DNA of 64,000 nucleotides from Enterocloster alcoholdehydrogenati (GCF_013282095.1 NZ_BLTJ01000004.1:62001-126000); one strand, 5' to 3'; positions 8,427 through 17,548 are shown, numbered from the stretch's first letter. Notes: generated by a model from the sequence alone, not told the origin. Numbers and translations are program-made.

Positions 8427-8455
8427 TTGTATTTACAGAAAAAGTATGGTATAGT
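8427..8455 (+). promoter_or_regulatory. Probable promoter of secG
   Basis: The -35 is TTGTAT at 8427-8432 and the -10 is TATAGT at 8450-8455, with a 17-bp spacer. It lies 41 bp before the secG start codon. Confidence 0.6.
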
Positions 8456-8496
8456 AGCTTTGTTTGATTATAAGAAAATGGAGAGAGGTACAGGTC

Positions 8497-8748
8497 ATGG
8501 CAGTGATTCAGGTTATTTTATCGATCATATATGTGCTCCTCGGCGTTGCGATTTCTATCGTGATCCTGATGCAGGAGGGCAAGTCCAATGGACTGGGCGG
8601 TGCCATCGGCGGCATAGCTGAGAGCTATTGGAGCAAGAACAAGGGACGTTCCATGGAGGGCACACTGGAGCACTTCACAAGATACGGCGCCATTGTTTTT
8701 ATGATCATCACACTGATCCTGAATATTCTTTTAAAGGTTCAGGGATAA
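8497..8748 (+). CDS. secG: Preprotein translocase subunit SecG
   Basis: An 83-residue inner-membrane component of the SecYEG channel. Two hydrophobic helices flank the conserved cytoplasmic loop, visible as VILMQEGKSNGLGGAIGG followed by the Gly-rich stretch, then MIITLILNILL. ATG at 8497 is preferred over the in-frame ATG at 8464 because GGAGAGAGG lies upstream and the protein then begins MAVIQVILSII, as in other SecG proteins. It is followed by a terminator-like hairpin and then rnr, the usual Firmicutes order secG-rnr-smpB. Confidence 0.93.
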   Translation: MAVIQVILSIIYVLLGVAISIVILMQEGKSNGLGGAIGGIAESYWSKNKGRSMEGTLEHFTRYGAIVFMIITLILNILLKVQG

Positions 8749-8772
8749 TAATACGGACACAGGACAGAGAAG

Positions 8773-8810
8773 AACACCTTTCATGTATCATCAATGAAGG
8801 GTGTTTTTTT
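8773..8810 (+). terminator. Terminator/attenuator between secG and rnr
   Basis: A 12-bp stem (AACACCTTTCAT with ATGAAGGGTGTT, one G-T pair) is followed by seven T. It probably sets a lower level of read-through from secG into rnr. Confidence 0.75.
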
Positions 8811-8862
8811 AATCAGCTTTTGGCGTTGTTAAGGAAGAAACGCCGTACAGAAAAGAGGATAC

Positions 8863-11079
8863 ATGGAAAGAGAATTATTGGAACAGAGAAAGAAAATGCT
8901 CACAGAGCTTATGGACGAAAAGGCCTATGTGCCTATGAAAGCAAAGGAGCTTGCCATGCTGCTGGATATCCCTAAATCCCAGCGCGGCGAGCTTCAGGAG
9001 GTGCTGGATGAACTTACGGCAGAGGGTATCATTGGTATTTCAAAAAAAGGAAAATATGCGAAACCGGAGACCTTTTCGGTAAACGGCATCTTTGGGAGTC
9101 ATCCGAGAGGCTTTGGATTTGTGACAGTGGAAGGAATGGATCAGGATGTATTTATTCCGGAGGAAAAGACTGGAGCGGCTCTTCACGGGGACCGGGTGCA
9201 GATCGTAATCACATCTGACGGGAAAAATGGCCGCAGACCAGAGGGGGCAGTGGTGCGGATTCTGGATCATGCCAACAGCCAGGTTGTGGGATATTACCAG
9301 AAAAATAAGACCTTCGGTTTTGTGGTGCCTGATAATCAGAAACTGACAAAGGATATTTTTATTCCTCAGGGCTGCGATCAGGGGGCGGTAACGGGTCACA
9401 AAGTAGTTGCGAAAATCACGGACTTCGGTAGTCAGGGAAAGAAACCGGAGGGGAGGATCGTTGAGATATTAGGCCATGTGAATGATCCTGGAACAGATAT
9501 CCTGTCCCTGGTGCGGGCCTACGGGCTTCCAGAAGCATTTCCACAGGAGGTGATGGAGGAACTGGAGTCTGTACCGGATAAGCTGGAGATGGAAACGCCG
9601 GCAGGAACCGCCTTTTCAGGTCCGCAGGCAGTGTATCATCTGGATGATTTGAGGGAAAATCATACCTGGAAGGGTACTTATATGAGTCGTCTGGATCTTC
9701 GCAGCTTACAGACCGTTACCATTGACGGAGAGGATGCAAAGGATTTGGACGATGCAATCACCCTTGGGATGACGCCGGAAGGAAATTATATCCTGGGAGT
9801 CCATATCGCGGATGTAAGTCATTATGTAAGAGAGGGCAGCGCTCTGGATAAGGAGGCCCTAAAGCGGGGCACCAGCGTTTATCTGGTAGACCGGGTGATC
9901 CCTATGCTGCCTCACAAGCTGTCAAATGGTATCTGCTCTCTGAATGCAGGTACAGACCGGCTGGCGTTAAGCTGCATTATGGAAGTGGATCATCAGGGAA
10001 ATGTAATGGATCACAGGATCTGTGAGACAGTTATCTGCGTGGATCGACGGATGAGTTATACGGCGGTTAATGGTATTTTGACAGAAAAAAAAGAAGAACT
10101 GATAGAGGAATATAAGGAGCTTTTGCCTCTTTTTGGGCGAATGGAGAAGCTGTCCTCTGTTTTGAGGGAGAGGAGAAAGAGGCGGGGAGCCATTGACTTT
10201 GATTTCCCGGAGAGCAAGATTCTTCTGGATGAAAATGGGCATCCCCTGGAAATCAGGCCTTATGAGCGCAATACGGCCACCAGGATCATTGAGGACTTTA
10301 TGCTGCTGGCAAATGAAACAGTGGCAGAAGACTACTACTGGCAGTCCGTGCCGTTTTTATACAGGACGCACGATACGCCGGATCCCGAGAAAATGAAGCA
10401 GCTGGGAGTGTTTATCAATAATTTCGGCTATTTTATTCGGATGCAGCAGGGGGAGATTCATCCCAAGGAACTGCAAAAGCTCTTAGACCGGATTGAAGGA
10501 ACGCCAGAGGAGCCGCTGCTTGCCAGGCTGACGCTGCGTTCTATGAAACAGGCAAAATATACCACCGAATGTTCCGGCCATTTTGGTCTGGCGGCCAGGT
10601 ACTATACACATTTTACTTCGCCCATCCGGCGTTATCCTGATCTGCAGATCCACCGTATTATCAAGGAAGCTCTTTGCGGGGGCTTAAAAGAGAAACGTCA
10701 GGCACATTACCAGCTGCTGCTGTCCCAGGTGGCGGTACAGGCGTCGGTTCTGGAACGCAGGGCCGACGAGGCGGAGCGGGAGACAGATAAGCTGAAAAAA
10801 TGCGAGTATATGGCAAGGTATGTGGGTGAAACCTTTGAGGGTGTGATCTCAGGAGTGGCAAACTGGGGCATCTATGTAGAACTGCCCAATACAGTAGAGG
10901 GGCTGGTTCATATCAGCGAGCTGCGGGATGATTATTATATATTTGATGAAACAAAATATGAACTTACAGGAGAAATGACAAAAAAAACCTACAAGCTGGG
11001 ACAGCCGGTGCGTGTGATTGTGGCGGGAACGGATCGACTGCTGCGGACAGTAGATTTCGTACTTGAAAGGGAAAGGTAG
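8863..11079 (+). CDS. rnr: Ribonuclease R
   Basis: A 738-residue processive 3'-5' exoribonuclease of the RNase II family that degrades structured RNA and, with SmpB-tmRNA, non-stop mRNA. Order of domains: N-terminal winged helix (~1-65), two cold-shock domains (~70-230), the catalytic RNB domain with the metal-binding DGEDAKDLDDAI near 287-298 and the ring HFTSPIRRYPDL, and a C-terminal S1 domain (GVISGVANWGIYVELPNTV onward). Length is normal. The usual downstream partner smpB has been pushed 3 kb away by inserted material. Confidence 0.97.
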   Translation: MERELLEQRKKMLTELMDEKAYVPMKAKELAMLLDIPKSQRGELQEVLDELTAEGIIGISKKGKYAKPETFSVNGIFGSHPRGFGFVTVEGMDQDVFIPEEKTGAALHGDRVQIVITSDGKNGRRPEGAVVRILDHANSQVVGYYQKNKTFGFVVPDNQKLTKDIFIPQGCDQGAVTGHKVVAKITDFGSQGKKPEGRIVEILGHVNDPGTDILSLVRAYGLPEAFPQEVMEELESVPDKLEMETPAGTAFSGPQAVYHLDDLRENHTWKGTYMSRLDLRSLQTVTIDGEDAKDLDDAITLGMTPEGNYILGVHIADVSHYVREGSALDKEALKRGTSVYLVDRVIPMLPHKLSNGICSLNAGTDRLALSCIMEVDHQGNVMDHRICETVICVDRRMSYTAVNGILTEKKEELIEEYKELLPLFGRMEKLSSVLRERRKRRGAIDFDFPESKILLDENGHPLEIRPYERNTATRIIEDFMLLANETVAEDYYWQSVPFLYRTHDTPDPEKMKQLGVFINNFGYFIRMQQGEIHPKELQKLLDRIEGTPEEPLLARLTLRSMKQAKYTTECSGHFGLAARYYTHFTSPIRRYPDLQIHRIIKEALCGGLKEKRQAHYQLLLSQVAVQASVLERRADEAERETDKLKKCEYMARYVGETFEGVISGVANWGIYVELPNTVEGLVHISELRDDYYIFDETKYELTGEMTKKTYKLGQPVRVIVAGTDRLLRTVDFVLERER

Positions 11080-11277
11080 GGAACTTTTTTATATTTTTGC
11101 CATATGAAATACTGAGTTTTTGTGATAAGCGAAAGGTAGATCATTGAAAATAATCATCTTTGTGATATGGCAAATAAGCCTCTGGAAGGGTGCTGTTTGA
11201 AACTGACTTCTACAGGCTTTTATGAAATGAGTAAAGTTTGCTGTGTCCTGCGGCGTTTTTCATCGATTGATTTTATT
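11080..11277. other. Short non-coding stretch after rnr
   Basis: No gene is seen. A 10-bp inverted repeat (TTTGCCATAT at 11096-11105 and ATATGGCAAA at 11165-11174) brackets about 60 bp. It may mark an old insertion end or a long-range RNA pairing. Confidence 0.3.
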
Positions 11278-11563
11278 TCAGCAGCTCCGGTACGTTGCCT
11301 CGTCAGAGGAAATGTACCGGAGCTGCTGCTTTTTGAGTATCTCTTCACCGAATACATTCATAGAGATTTGATAAGGCGTGGGTCCTCCCAGCTTCTTCCT
11401 GGGAGCATTGTTTACCATGATCAACGGCCTTACGTATATCCCACTGTGTGAACCCTTCAAAAACGGTTCCTTTTGGTATGATCATACATTTGATATAATG
11501 TCCCTCCCTTAGCCGCCGCGTGGGAACAAAAGAAGGATACATGAAAAAACATGGGAATAACAA
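11278..11563 (-). mobile_element. IS30-family transposase remnant, C-terminal part
   Basis: Read on the minus strand, one frame gives EGHYIKCMIIPKGTVFEGFT and then, after a frameshift near 11430, VNNAPRKKLGGPTPYQIS and EEILKKQQLRYISSDEAT. These match the end of IS30 transposases (the IIPKGTxFxxFTQ..I block, the HxNxxPRKKLGGxTPY block and the tail). The N-terminal and most catalytic sequence is missing here. A perfect 15-bp inverted repeat (11279-11293 with 11314-11328) lies at its 3' end. It is non-functional. Confidence 0.7.
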
Positions 11564-11600
11564 GGAATATATGAAAGCTTAAGTTCTGCATTTACGGAAC

Positions 11601-11649
11601 TAAGTTCTGCTTGCCAAGTGAAGGGTAGAATTTAAATAAATAATTCAGG
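11601..11649 (+). repeat. 49-bp direct repeat, left copy
   Basis: Identical over all 49 bases to 14011-14059, in the same orientation, and both start TAAGTTCTGCTTGCC. Each copy lies on the upstream side of one IS30 remnant. A partial third copy of its first ten bases occurs at 11579-11588. The pair brackets the ABC exporter gene and the decayed MFS gene. Confidence 0.9.
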
Positions 11650-11730
11650 ATTCAGATATTAGGAAAGATTGCGATTGCTTTTATTACCATAAATAGATAA
11701 AATGAAGAAAAAAGAGGAGTGTGCCCCCCG

Positions 11731-13374
11731 ATGAAGCAATTTGACAGAGAAATCAATCACACCTTTAAGCCCATCCGAAAGATCCAGGTCATTGCGACGC
11801 TTATTTTTGTGGCGGAGATGCTGATCCGGTATGTGCTTTTGATGGAGATCCAAAGAACCGTTGACAGCCTTACGGCAGGGAATATCGGTATAACCCAGTC
11901 CTATATAAGGAACTGTCTGATCCTGGTTTTCTCATTCTTTTTTCTGAATTGTTTTTTCCAATACTGGTATCGGAAGCTGCAGTATACCAGCCATTATTCC
12001 CTGATGAAGCGGTTGTTTGGGCTGTCTATGAGAAAGGAATATTCATTTTATGAGCGCTTTTCTTCCTCATCAATCCTTACAATGGTAAAGGATGACAGCA
12101 AGTTTATTTCAGACTGGCAGAGTGTGGGGATCATAACCGTTGTTTTCAATGTCTGCTGCCTGATCCTGGCTTTTGGAGTGATGCTTTACTACAGCGTCTT
12201 GATCTCTATTATTGTATTTCTGATCGTCATGGCCTGCTTTCTGGGAACCCAGTATATCAGCCGGATTATTTCTGACCGGACCTATCAGCTTCAGGTTTCC
12301 AATACGGAGATCAGCACCGATATTGTGGAGTGTCTGGATGGGATCAAGGATATAAAGCAGTATAAAAAAGAAGGATTTTTTGATAAAAAGCTGTCGGATT
12401 TTATTGATGAATACCCCTTCCGATACAGCCGCAGTATTTCACGCTATTATTCTGCCTTTACCTCTACCTATGCCATGCTTGTGATCGCCATGCCGATTTT
12501 AACGGTGATCATCGGAGTGGGACTGGTGATGAAGGGCCAGCTTTCCATCGGCCAGCTGATTGCCATCTACGGAGTGGCCGGAACCCTCCAGGAGCCCATC
12601 CAGGTGATCCCGGATTATCTGAATAAGAGAACCCAGGCCCTGGCCATGCAGGAGAAAATAGCTCCGATTCTTAAAAAACAGGAAAGGGAGTATCAGACTT
12701 GCCAGCTGGAGTCTCTGAAGGAATTTTCATTTTCCTCCAGGTCCTTTACCTTCCCTGATGGAAAATCCATTCTCCATGATGTGGATTTTACTCTTTTAAG
12801 AGGAGAAGCGGGGATCGTGTCTGGGCCCAGCGGAAGGGGAAAAACCAGCCTTTTAAACCTGATCTCCCGTTTTTATGATACGGAGGGTCAGCCTGTATCC
12901 GTGGGATTTAACGGCATCCGGGCGGCCGGCATAGAGCCGGAGGCATATTACAGCCACGTCCTGCAGTCTCAGCAGACTCCCTATATTTTCCGGGATACGA
13001 TTTTAAATAATATTACGCTGGGAGAGGCTTTTTCAGAGCGGGAGATCCACGAGGCAGTGGAGGCGGCCTGTCTGGAGGAGTTTGTGGAGTCTAAGGGGAT
13101 GGATTACCTTATCGAGCAGAACGGGGAAAATATTTCCGGCGGACAGAAGCAGCGTCTGGGGCTTGCCAGGGCGCTGATCCGCAAGCCGGAGCTTCTTATG
13201 CTGGACGAGCCGGTGAGCGCGCTGAACCCGGAGCTGGCGGATACTGTGACAGAGCGGGTGGCAGAGTATTGCAGGCGCTGGAGAATGTCCCTTCTTATTG
13301 TTTCCCACAATGATTCCTTTGAAAAATACTATGAAGAAAAGCAGAATGGAAAGGTGAAAAAGATTTTTGTATGA
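11731..13374 (+). CDS. ABC exporter half-transporter (fused permease and ATPase)
   Basis: A 547-residue membrane exporter. Residues ~15-290 form the type-1 ABC exporter membrane domain with about six helices. The ATPase has Walker A GPSGRGKT at 365-372, signature SGGQKQR near 469-475, Walker B LLMLDEP near 490 and the switch His in VSHND. No C39 peptidase domain is present. ATG at 11731 is chosen because AGAGGAG lies about 11 bases upstream; an in-frame GTG at 11719 is too close to it. Its stop overlaps the start of a broken MFS gene (ATGA). The substrate is unknown, and a drug or peptide is possible. IS remnants on both sides suggest acquisition. Confidence 0.85.
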   Translation: MKQFDREINHTFKPIRKIQVIATLIFVAEMLIRYVLLMEIQRTVDSLTAGNIGITQSYIRNCLILVFSFFFLNCFFQYWYRKLQYTSHYSLMKRLFGLSMRKEYSFYERFSSSSILTMVKDDSKFISDWQSVGIITVVFNVCCLILAFGVMLYYSVLISIIVFLIVMACFLGTQYISRIISDRTYQLQVSNTEISTDIVECLDGIKDIKQYKKEGFFDKKLSDFIDEYPFRYSRSISRYYSAFTSTYAMLVIAMPILTVIIGVGLVMKGQLSIGQLIAIYGVAGTLQEPIQVIPDYLNKRTQALAMQEKIAPILKKQEREYQTCQLESLKEFSFSSRSFTFPDGKSILHDVDFTLLRGEAGIVSGPSGRGKTSLLNLISRFYDTEGQPVSVGFNGIRAAGIEPEAYYSHVLQSQQTPYIFRDTILNNITLGEAFSEREIHEAVEAACLEEFVESKGMDYLIEQNGENISGGQKQRLGLARALIRKPELLMLDEPVSALNPELADTVTERVAEYCRRWRMSLLIVSHNDSFEKYYEEKQNGKVKKIFV

Positions 13375-13545
13375 AAGCAGTCAGAGGATTTCTGATCAGC
13401 CAGATCGGCTCCATCCTTGGCTCGGTAGTAACGGATTATGTGCTGAGCTGGTATATTACCATTGAGAGCGGGTCGGGACAGCTATGGGCTTTTGCTTGGG
13501 GGCATGGCCCTGCGGGCCGCGGCAGCCGGGGTCCAGAGTCCCTGT
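13371..13545 (+). pseudogene. Truncated MFS-type permease
   Basis: The frame starts MKAVRGFLISQIGSILGS, continues VVTDYVLSWYI, and matches the first helix of MFS drug-efflux permeases. After ~40 codons the match jumps; a shifted frame gives GMALRAAAAGVQSP, similar to a later MFS block (R-x-x-G-x-G-V-Q-T/S-P). The sequence then runs directly into the reversed IS30 remnant near 13545. So it has an internal deletion and is cut off by the insertion sequence. Four-base overlap with the ABC gene shows they were once one operon. Confidence 0.6.
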
Positions 13546-13989
13546 GCAGCCTTCTGGCTACTGTACATAGGGTCACAGTAAAAGATGCTGGTCCGCCGTC
13601 TATCCTGCCGACTCATTTCAAGGTTTTCCTGATCTCCGAATTCTCCGTCCCGGTCTGTTAAGATGACCGGGAAGAGAAATGTAAATTCAACGCTGTCGCC
13701 TAAAGCTTTCTGTAAGCGTGGCGGATCCCTGTGCAGATTTGACGGTATCCATTTCCCAAAAGTCCAATTCATCCGCATGAACTCCTTTGAAATCGGCGCA
13801 GGTACGCCCATTGAAGATCTTACGATTCTGTATTTGGGGCTGATTGGATTTCCGCTTTTTGAACTTCACTTTCCGTTTCAGATCTATATTCCGGCTGAGA
13901 AGGATTCCTTTGTCAATGTAGGAATAGAGGGGTGTCACGGATAGGCTGAGTTCTGGATGATTGGTCAGGATCATTAGGGAGATTGTCAC
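13546..13989 (-). mobile_element. IS30-family transposase remnant, central part
   Basis: Two minus-strand frames together give the middle of an IS30 transposase: LSVTPLYSYIDKGILLSRN and FKKRKSNQPQIQNRKIFNG in one, DRDGEFGDQENLE and IFYCDPMYSSQK in the other, with a frameshift near 13750. The catalytic DDE region ends exactly where the left remnant (11278-11563) begins, but the helix-turn-helix N-terminus and the C-terminus are absent here. It has truncated the MFS gene on the opposite strand. Confidence 0.7.
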
Positions 13990-14010
13990 TGCTCGATCAA
14001 AGTGAAAGAG

Positions 14011-14059
14011 TAAGTTCTGCTTGCCAAGTGAAGGGTAGAATTTAAATAAATAATTCAGG
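14011..14059 (+). repeat. 49-bp direct repeat, right copy
   Basis: Perfect copy of 11601-11649. It ends 97 bp before the smpB start and so marks the right boundary of the segment inserted between rnr and smpB. Confidence 0.9.
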
Positions 14060-14156
14060 CGTTTCTGCAGCGGCTGCGTCTCTTCTTGACTGAAAAGACC
14101 TGCCTGTGGTATGATAGGGACATCTGCCGGAAAGACCAGTCAGAGGGAGGGACAAG

Positions 14157-14621
14157 GTGAAAGATCGGATCAAGCTGGTGGCTAATAACAAAAAAGCATA
14201 CCATGATTATTTTATTGATGATAAATATGAAGCCGGAATTGAACTGTTCGGCACAGAAGTAAAGTCCATTCGTATAGGCAAATGCAGCGTAAAGGAAGCC
14301 TTTGTAAAGATTGAGAAAGGCCAGGTGTATATCTATGGTATGCATATCAGTCCTTACGAAAAGGGAAATATTTTCAATAAGGATCCGCTGCGGATCCGCC
14401 GTCTGCTTCTGCATAAATCGGAGATCATGAAGCTAAACGGCAAAATTGCAGAAAAAGGATATACGTTGATGCCTCTGCAGGTGTATTTTAAGGGAAGCCT
14501 TGTGAAGGTAGAGATCGGACTTGCCAGAGGAAAGAAACTCTATGACAAGAGAGCGGACATTGCAAAGAAGGATCAGCGCAGAGAGCTGGAGAAAGAATTT
14601 AAGGTCAGAAATCTGTATTAG
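14157..14621 (+). CDS. smpB: SsrA-binding protein SmpB
   Basis: A 154-residue RNA-binding protein that delivers alanyl-tmRNA to stalled ribosomes. The conserved [39 protein letters not shown] and C-terminal [20 protein letters not shown] blocks are all present, the last being the tail that mimics mRNA in the decoding site. It starts at GTG 14157, with GAGGGAGGGA upstream. The partner tmRNA gene lies 3 kb further on, on the other strand, and rnr lies upstream beyond the inserted element. Confidence 0.97.
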   Translation: MKDRIKLVANNKKAYHDYFIDDKYEAGIELFGTEVKSIRIGKCSVKEAFVKIEKGQVYIYGMHISPYEKGNIFNKDPLRIRRLLLHKSEIMKLNGKIAEKGYTLMPLQVYFKGSLVKVEIGLARGKKLYDKRADIAKKDQRRELEKEFKVRNLY

Positions 14622-14629
14622 AATGTGTG

Positions 14630-14672
14630 GAAACAGGCGGTTTCCTGGTAAAGGGTGCCTGTTTCTTTTTTT
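14630..14672 (+). terminator. Terminator of smpB
   Basis: GAAACAGGC (14630-14638) pairs perfectly with GCCTGTTTC (14657-14665) and is followed by a run of T to 14672. Confidence 0.85.
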
Positions 14673-14720
14673 GACTATCGGCCTTTTTATTGGAGTGCAG
14701 AAAGGATGGCGGTGAGGTAC

Positions 14721-14749
14721 AAAAAAACAAGCAGTAATTATACTGCTTG
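14721..14749 (-). terminator. Terminator of the tRNA-Glu pair
   Basis: CAAGCAGTA/TACTGCTTG (9 bp, 4-base loop) at 14728-14749. On the minus strand it is followed by seven T, directly after the tRNA 3' end. Confidence 0.8.
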
Positions 14750-14756
14750 CTTTAAA

Positions 14757-14828
14757 TGACCTGACCGGGAATCGAACCCGGGTTTACGCCGTGAGAGGGC
14801 GTCGTCTTGACCGCTTGACCATCAGGCC
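14757..14828 (-). tRNA. tRNA-Glu (CTC), copy 1
   Basis: A 72-nt cloverleaf read on the minus strand: acceptor GGCCTGA/TCAGGTC with one G-T pair, anticodon stem ACGCC/GGCGT and loop CTCTCAC giving anticodon CTC, and T-arm GGTTCGATTCC. The discriminator is A. CCA is not encoded. Confidence 0.95.
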
Positions 14829-14879
14829 TTTTATAAATTGTAATGTGATTATTAAAGAAAAAACAAAATGTTTCTTCAA

Positions 14880-14951
14880 TGACCTGACCGGGAATCGAAC
14901 CCGGGTTTACGCCGTGAGAGGGCGTCGTCTTGACCGCTTGACCATCAGGCC
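14880..14951 (-). tRNA. tRNA-Glu (CTC), copy 2
   Basis: Identical in all 72 bases to the copy at 14757-14828 and 51 bp upstream of it on the same transcript. The duplication is recent or held by conversion; flanking bases differ. Confidence 0.95.
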
Positions 14952-14991
14952 TTTTTCAATTTGTTATCTGCTCATCGCTGAGAACTTGTAT

Positions 14992-15020
14992 AGTCTATCA
15001 TGAGCTTTTCAATTTGTCCA
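14992..15020 (-). promoter_or_regulatory. Promoter of the tRNA-Glu pair
   Basis: Minus strand -35 TGGACA (15015-15020) and -10 TAGACT (14992-14997) with a 17-bp spacer, about 40 bp before the first tRNA. Confidence 0.65.
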
Positions 15021-15176
15021 GCATTTTTTGTAAAAAAAATAAAGATGTTCAATTTGAAGCAAAATAAGTAAAAAATCAGATAATTCACAGCGCTTATAAT
15101 CGGTATAAATGAAAAGACGATATCAGGTGCATTCCTGCGGCAGATCATTTCCAAGATGCAGCAATATCCGAACAGC

Positions 15177-15206
15177 GAAAAGACCGGTCGGGGAACCGGT
15201 CTTTTC
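15177..15206. terminator. Strong bidirectional hairpin
   Basis: GAAAAGACCGGT and ACCGGTCTTTTC form a perfect 12-bp stem with a 6-base loop. The A and T runs inside the stem make it terminator-like on both strands. Confidence 0.65.
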
Positions 15207-15952
15207 AGGAGAAGGTATTTCGTTTCTTATGGGGTGTAGCAAAAACTATATAATGTATTGGGGGGTTACGTCTATTATAATAGCACAGATGATGAAATAA
15301 GTCTACACAAAAATTAGAAAATATGAAAAAAGATTTTATACAAAATCACGGAAAGAAAGTAAAAAAGGAGGAAACGGACGGATTTTTGCCAGGTACTCGT
15401 TTTAATATGTGTCTGTAAAAAGGAGGAGGCCGGCTGAAAGTCCTTCCAGCCGGCCGAGTATTATGAAAAAAAGTTTAATAGCATTAGCTCTTTGCAAAAC
15501 TAAGTATAGGAAAAAATCGTGAAGAGAGTTTGATCAATCTGTAACAGAAATATGAACATAGTGTAAGAAGTTTGTGAATGATACAGGGAGTGCGGGAGGG
15601 ATGCGTTGGCTCTGAGAATTTAATGGCTCGATAATCCGAGGGAGTTGCTGTCCAAATTTGGGAAGCGAACAGGCTGAAAATACAGCCGGTTGGTCAGGTG
15701 GATGAGGGAGGGGGATAAAAACGGAGATTTCAGAGGACTTAAAAAGGCTGTCAGACGGCAGGATAGTTAAAAAGAGGGGGTTCCCGTGAATCCATCAGTA
15801 AATGCTCATGTGCGATAAAGTTGCACAAAATTTTTATGGACAGCAGCCCTCACCATTCCAAGAATCAAGGGCAAATAAATAGTTTTTTAAGGGCTTATAT
15901 GGTAAAATATAATTATAAACGAACTGATTCGGAATTTGCGGAGAAAGCAGAT
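15207..15952. other. Gene-poor stretch before the DUF1835 gene
   Basis: About 750 bp without a convincing gene. It holds a 9-bp GC-rich stem (GGCCGGCTG at 15428-15436 with CAGCCGGCC at 15447-15455), T-rich on its minus side and so a possible leftward terminator, and several TATAAT-like sites. The DUF1835 frame extends upstream to 15821, but that part looks unlike its family. Confidence 0.4.
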
Positions 15953-16855
15953 ATGATTGAAGTATTATTTGGAGAAAGTGAAGCGGCCTCTATGAAAGCC
16001 GCAAAAAGTACGGTAGCAGTTGGTCATGTGAACGGGCCGACATCGGTGTGGATGGCAGAAAAAAAGACACCGCCAGATGAAACCTTTACTGGATGGGTGG
16101 AGGGAATGGCAGAAGAAGTAGTCTGCCTTGGTTTCATGCTGGATATTGGTAATATCAAAGAGCCTTTAGACAGTCAGTACCGGAACAATCTGATTTATTC
16201 CATGTACGCACAAAATACGTATGGTAAAAGTCAAGAAATGGATGAGGAATTGAAACTGACAGGGGAAGTTTATTTGAATGAATTATTGCGTTTGAAGAAA
16301 TATCTGGAAGATGGCGAGACAATCCGGGTATGGTACAGCGATGCGCCGTATTCGATATGTGGTTTTTACAGTCTGTGCCGGATACTGCAAAACTATAAAA
16401 ATGAGGTTCATATCGTAAAACTCCCGGAATCTGTGGTAAGAAAAACGAGTATTATTTCTTACAGAAACTGGGGAGAAGTTTCGCCGGAGGAATTTGCAGG
16501 ATTCCTCTCCCATGAAAGGATGCTGACCAAAGAAGAAGAGAGGAAGTATGCGCTGCTTTGGATAGGATTGATTGAGGATAACAGTCCTCTCAGAGCAGTG
16601 ATAAACGGGAGAGTTACCAGTGTTCCAGAAGATTTTTATGATTTTTTGATATGGAAAAGACTTACATATAAGCCCATCAAAGAGGCAAGATTGATAGGCG
16701 ATATTCTTGGGTGTTTTCAGATAGGTATGGGGGACTGGTGGTTTGCAGGGCGAATCGAACATTTTATTCGGCAAGGTAAAATTAAAGTTTTGGAGGATTC
16801 CGAAAATAAATATGCGAGAGTGATCTGTTTAGCAGGTACTCTATCTGGTGGATAA
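15953..16855 (+). CDS. DUF1835 (with DUF3658-like C-terminus) protein
   Basis: A 300-residue cytoplasmic protein. It begins MIEVLFGESEAASMKAAKS, the typical opening of DUF1835 proteins, continues with the IRVWYSDAPYSICGFYSLC block and ends in a DUF3658-like helical segment. The function of the family is unknown. The ATG at 15953 is chosen for that family-like start and GGAGA eight bases upstream, although the frame is open further upstream. The gene is AT-richer than its neighbours, and an IS3 remnant follows 12 bp after its stop, so it may be acquired. Confidence 0.75.
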   Translation: MIEVLFGESEAASMKAAKSTVAVGHVNGPTSVWMAEKKTPPDETFTGWVEGMAEEVVCLGFMLDIGNIKEPLDSQYRNNLIYSMYAQNTYGKSQEMDEELKLTGEVYLNELLRLKKYLEDGETIRVWYSDAPYSICGFYSLCRILQNYKNEVHIVKLPESVVRKTSIISYRNWGEVSPEEFAGFLSHERMLTKEEERKYALLWIGLIEDNSPLRAVINGRVTSVPEDFYDFLIWKRLTYKPIKEARLIGDILGCFQIGMGDWWFAGRIEHFIRQGKIKVLEDSENKYARVICLAGTLSGG

Positions 16856-16866
16856 CTTGCAGTTTT

Positions 16867-17317
16867 ATGGGAAAAGAACTTTTTATAGAAGAATTCAAAA
16901 TGATGGTTGTTCAATATGTGCTGGAAGGCCATACCCGGAGAGAAACATCGGAGAAGTGTCTTGAAGAAGAAAAACTGCGGCTCCGTATGGAGAATGACTA
17001 CCTAAAAAAATGAACGCCTTAATTCAAAAGCGGGAAAAATACAAATGCCCCATATTGTGACTGCCATTACAGAATTAAGGCGTAACTATAAACTGGCAGC
17101 CCTGCTGGAACTTTCCGGCATCCCCAGAAGCACTTATTACTATCATTGCAAAAAAGTGCAGTCTGGAGACAAATATAATCTTGAAAAAGCAGAAATCACA
17201 GCAATTTATAAGGAAAATCAGGGACGTTACGGATACCGCCGGATTTTAATGGAACTGCGTAACCGAGGATATGTTTTGAACCACAAAATGCTTGACCTTC
17301 TGGAAGGCAGTTTATAG
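16867..17317 (+). mobile_element. IS3-family insertion sequence remnant
   Basis: Two pieces remain. The first (16867-17013) is a shortened OrfA that starts MGKELFIEEFKMMVVQYVLEG and jumps to the leucine-zipper end LRLRMENDYLKK before a stop. The second (17045-17317) is the start of OrfB: HIVTAITELRRNYKLAALLE, GIPRSTYYYH (HTH_21) and ENQGRYGYRRI. It stops before the DDE core. Both proteins are truncated, so the element is dead. It lies between the DUF1835 gene and ssrA. Confidence 0.85.
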
Positions 17318-17504
17318 AGATGTCTTATTTTGAGGACGATAAAAAGGGCCAGAGAAACCAGGCGTTTCCCCAGCCTTTATATTACTATCCGCTGTCTTTT
17401 GCCTGCCTGTGTGATATTTCGTGTGATACTTGCCTGGAAAACATTGGGGATATGGTGGGGGGTGGGGGCTTTACTGCTTTCTGTCCTTACATCCCCAAAC
17501 CACG

Positions 17505-17548
17505 AAAAAACCGCCTAAACACTGGATTTTCCAGCATTTACGCGGTTT
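17505..17548 (-). terminator. Terminator of ssrA
   Basis: AAACCGC/GCGGTTT outer stem with an inner CTGGA/TCCAG stem. On the minus strand it is followed by TTTTTT, nine bases beyond the tmRNA 3' end. Confidence 0.8.

Noticed and set aside
14791-15003. Open frame across the tRNA-Glu pair
   Set aside because: It reads straight through two tRNA genes on the wrong strand, and the repeated peptide segment only reflects the duplicated tRNA.
15821-15952. N-terminal extension of the DUF1835 protein
   Set aside because: The extension has no ribosome site at its start and no resemblance to the family, which begins at the ATG at 15953.
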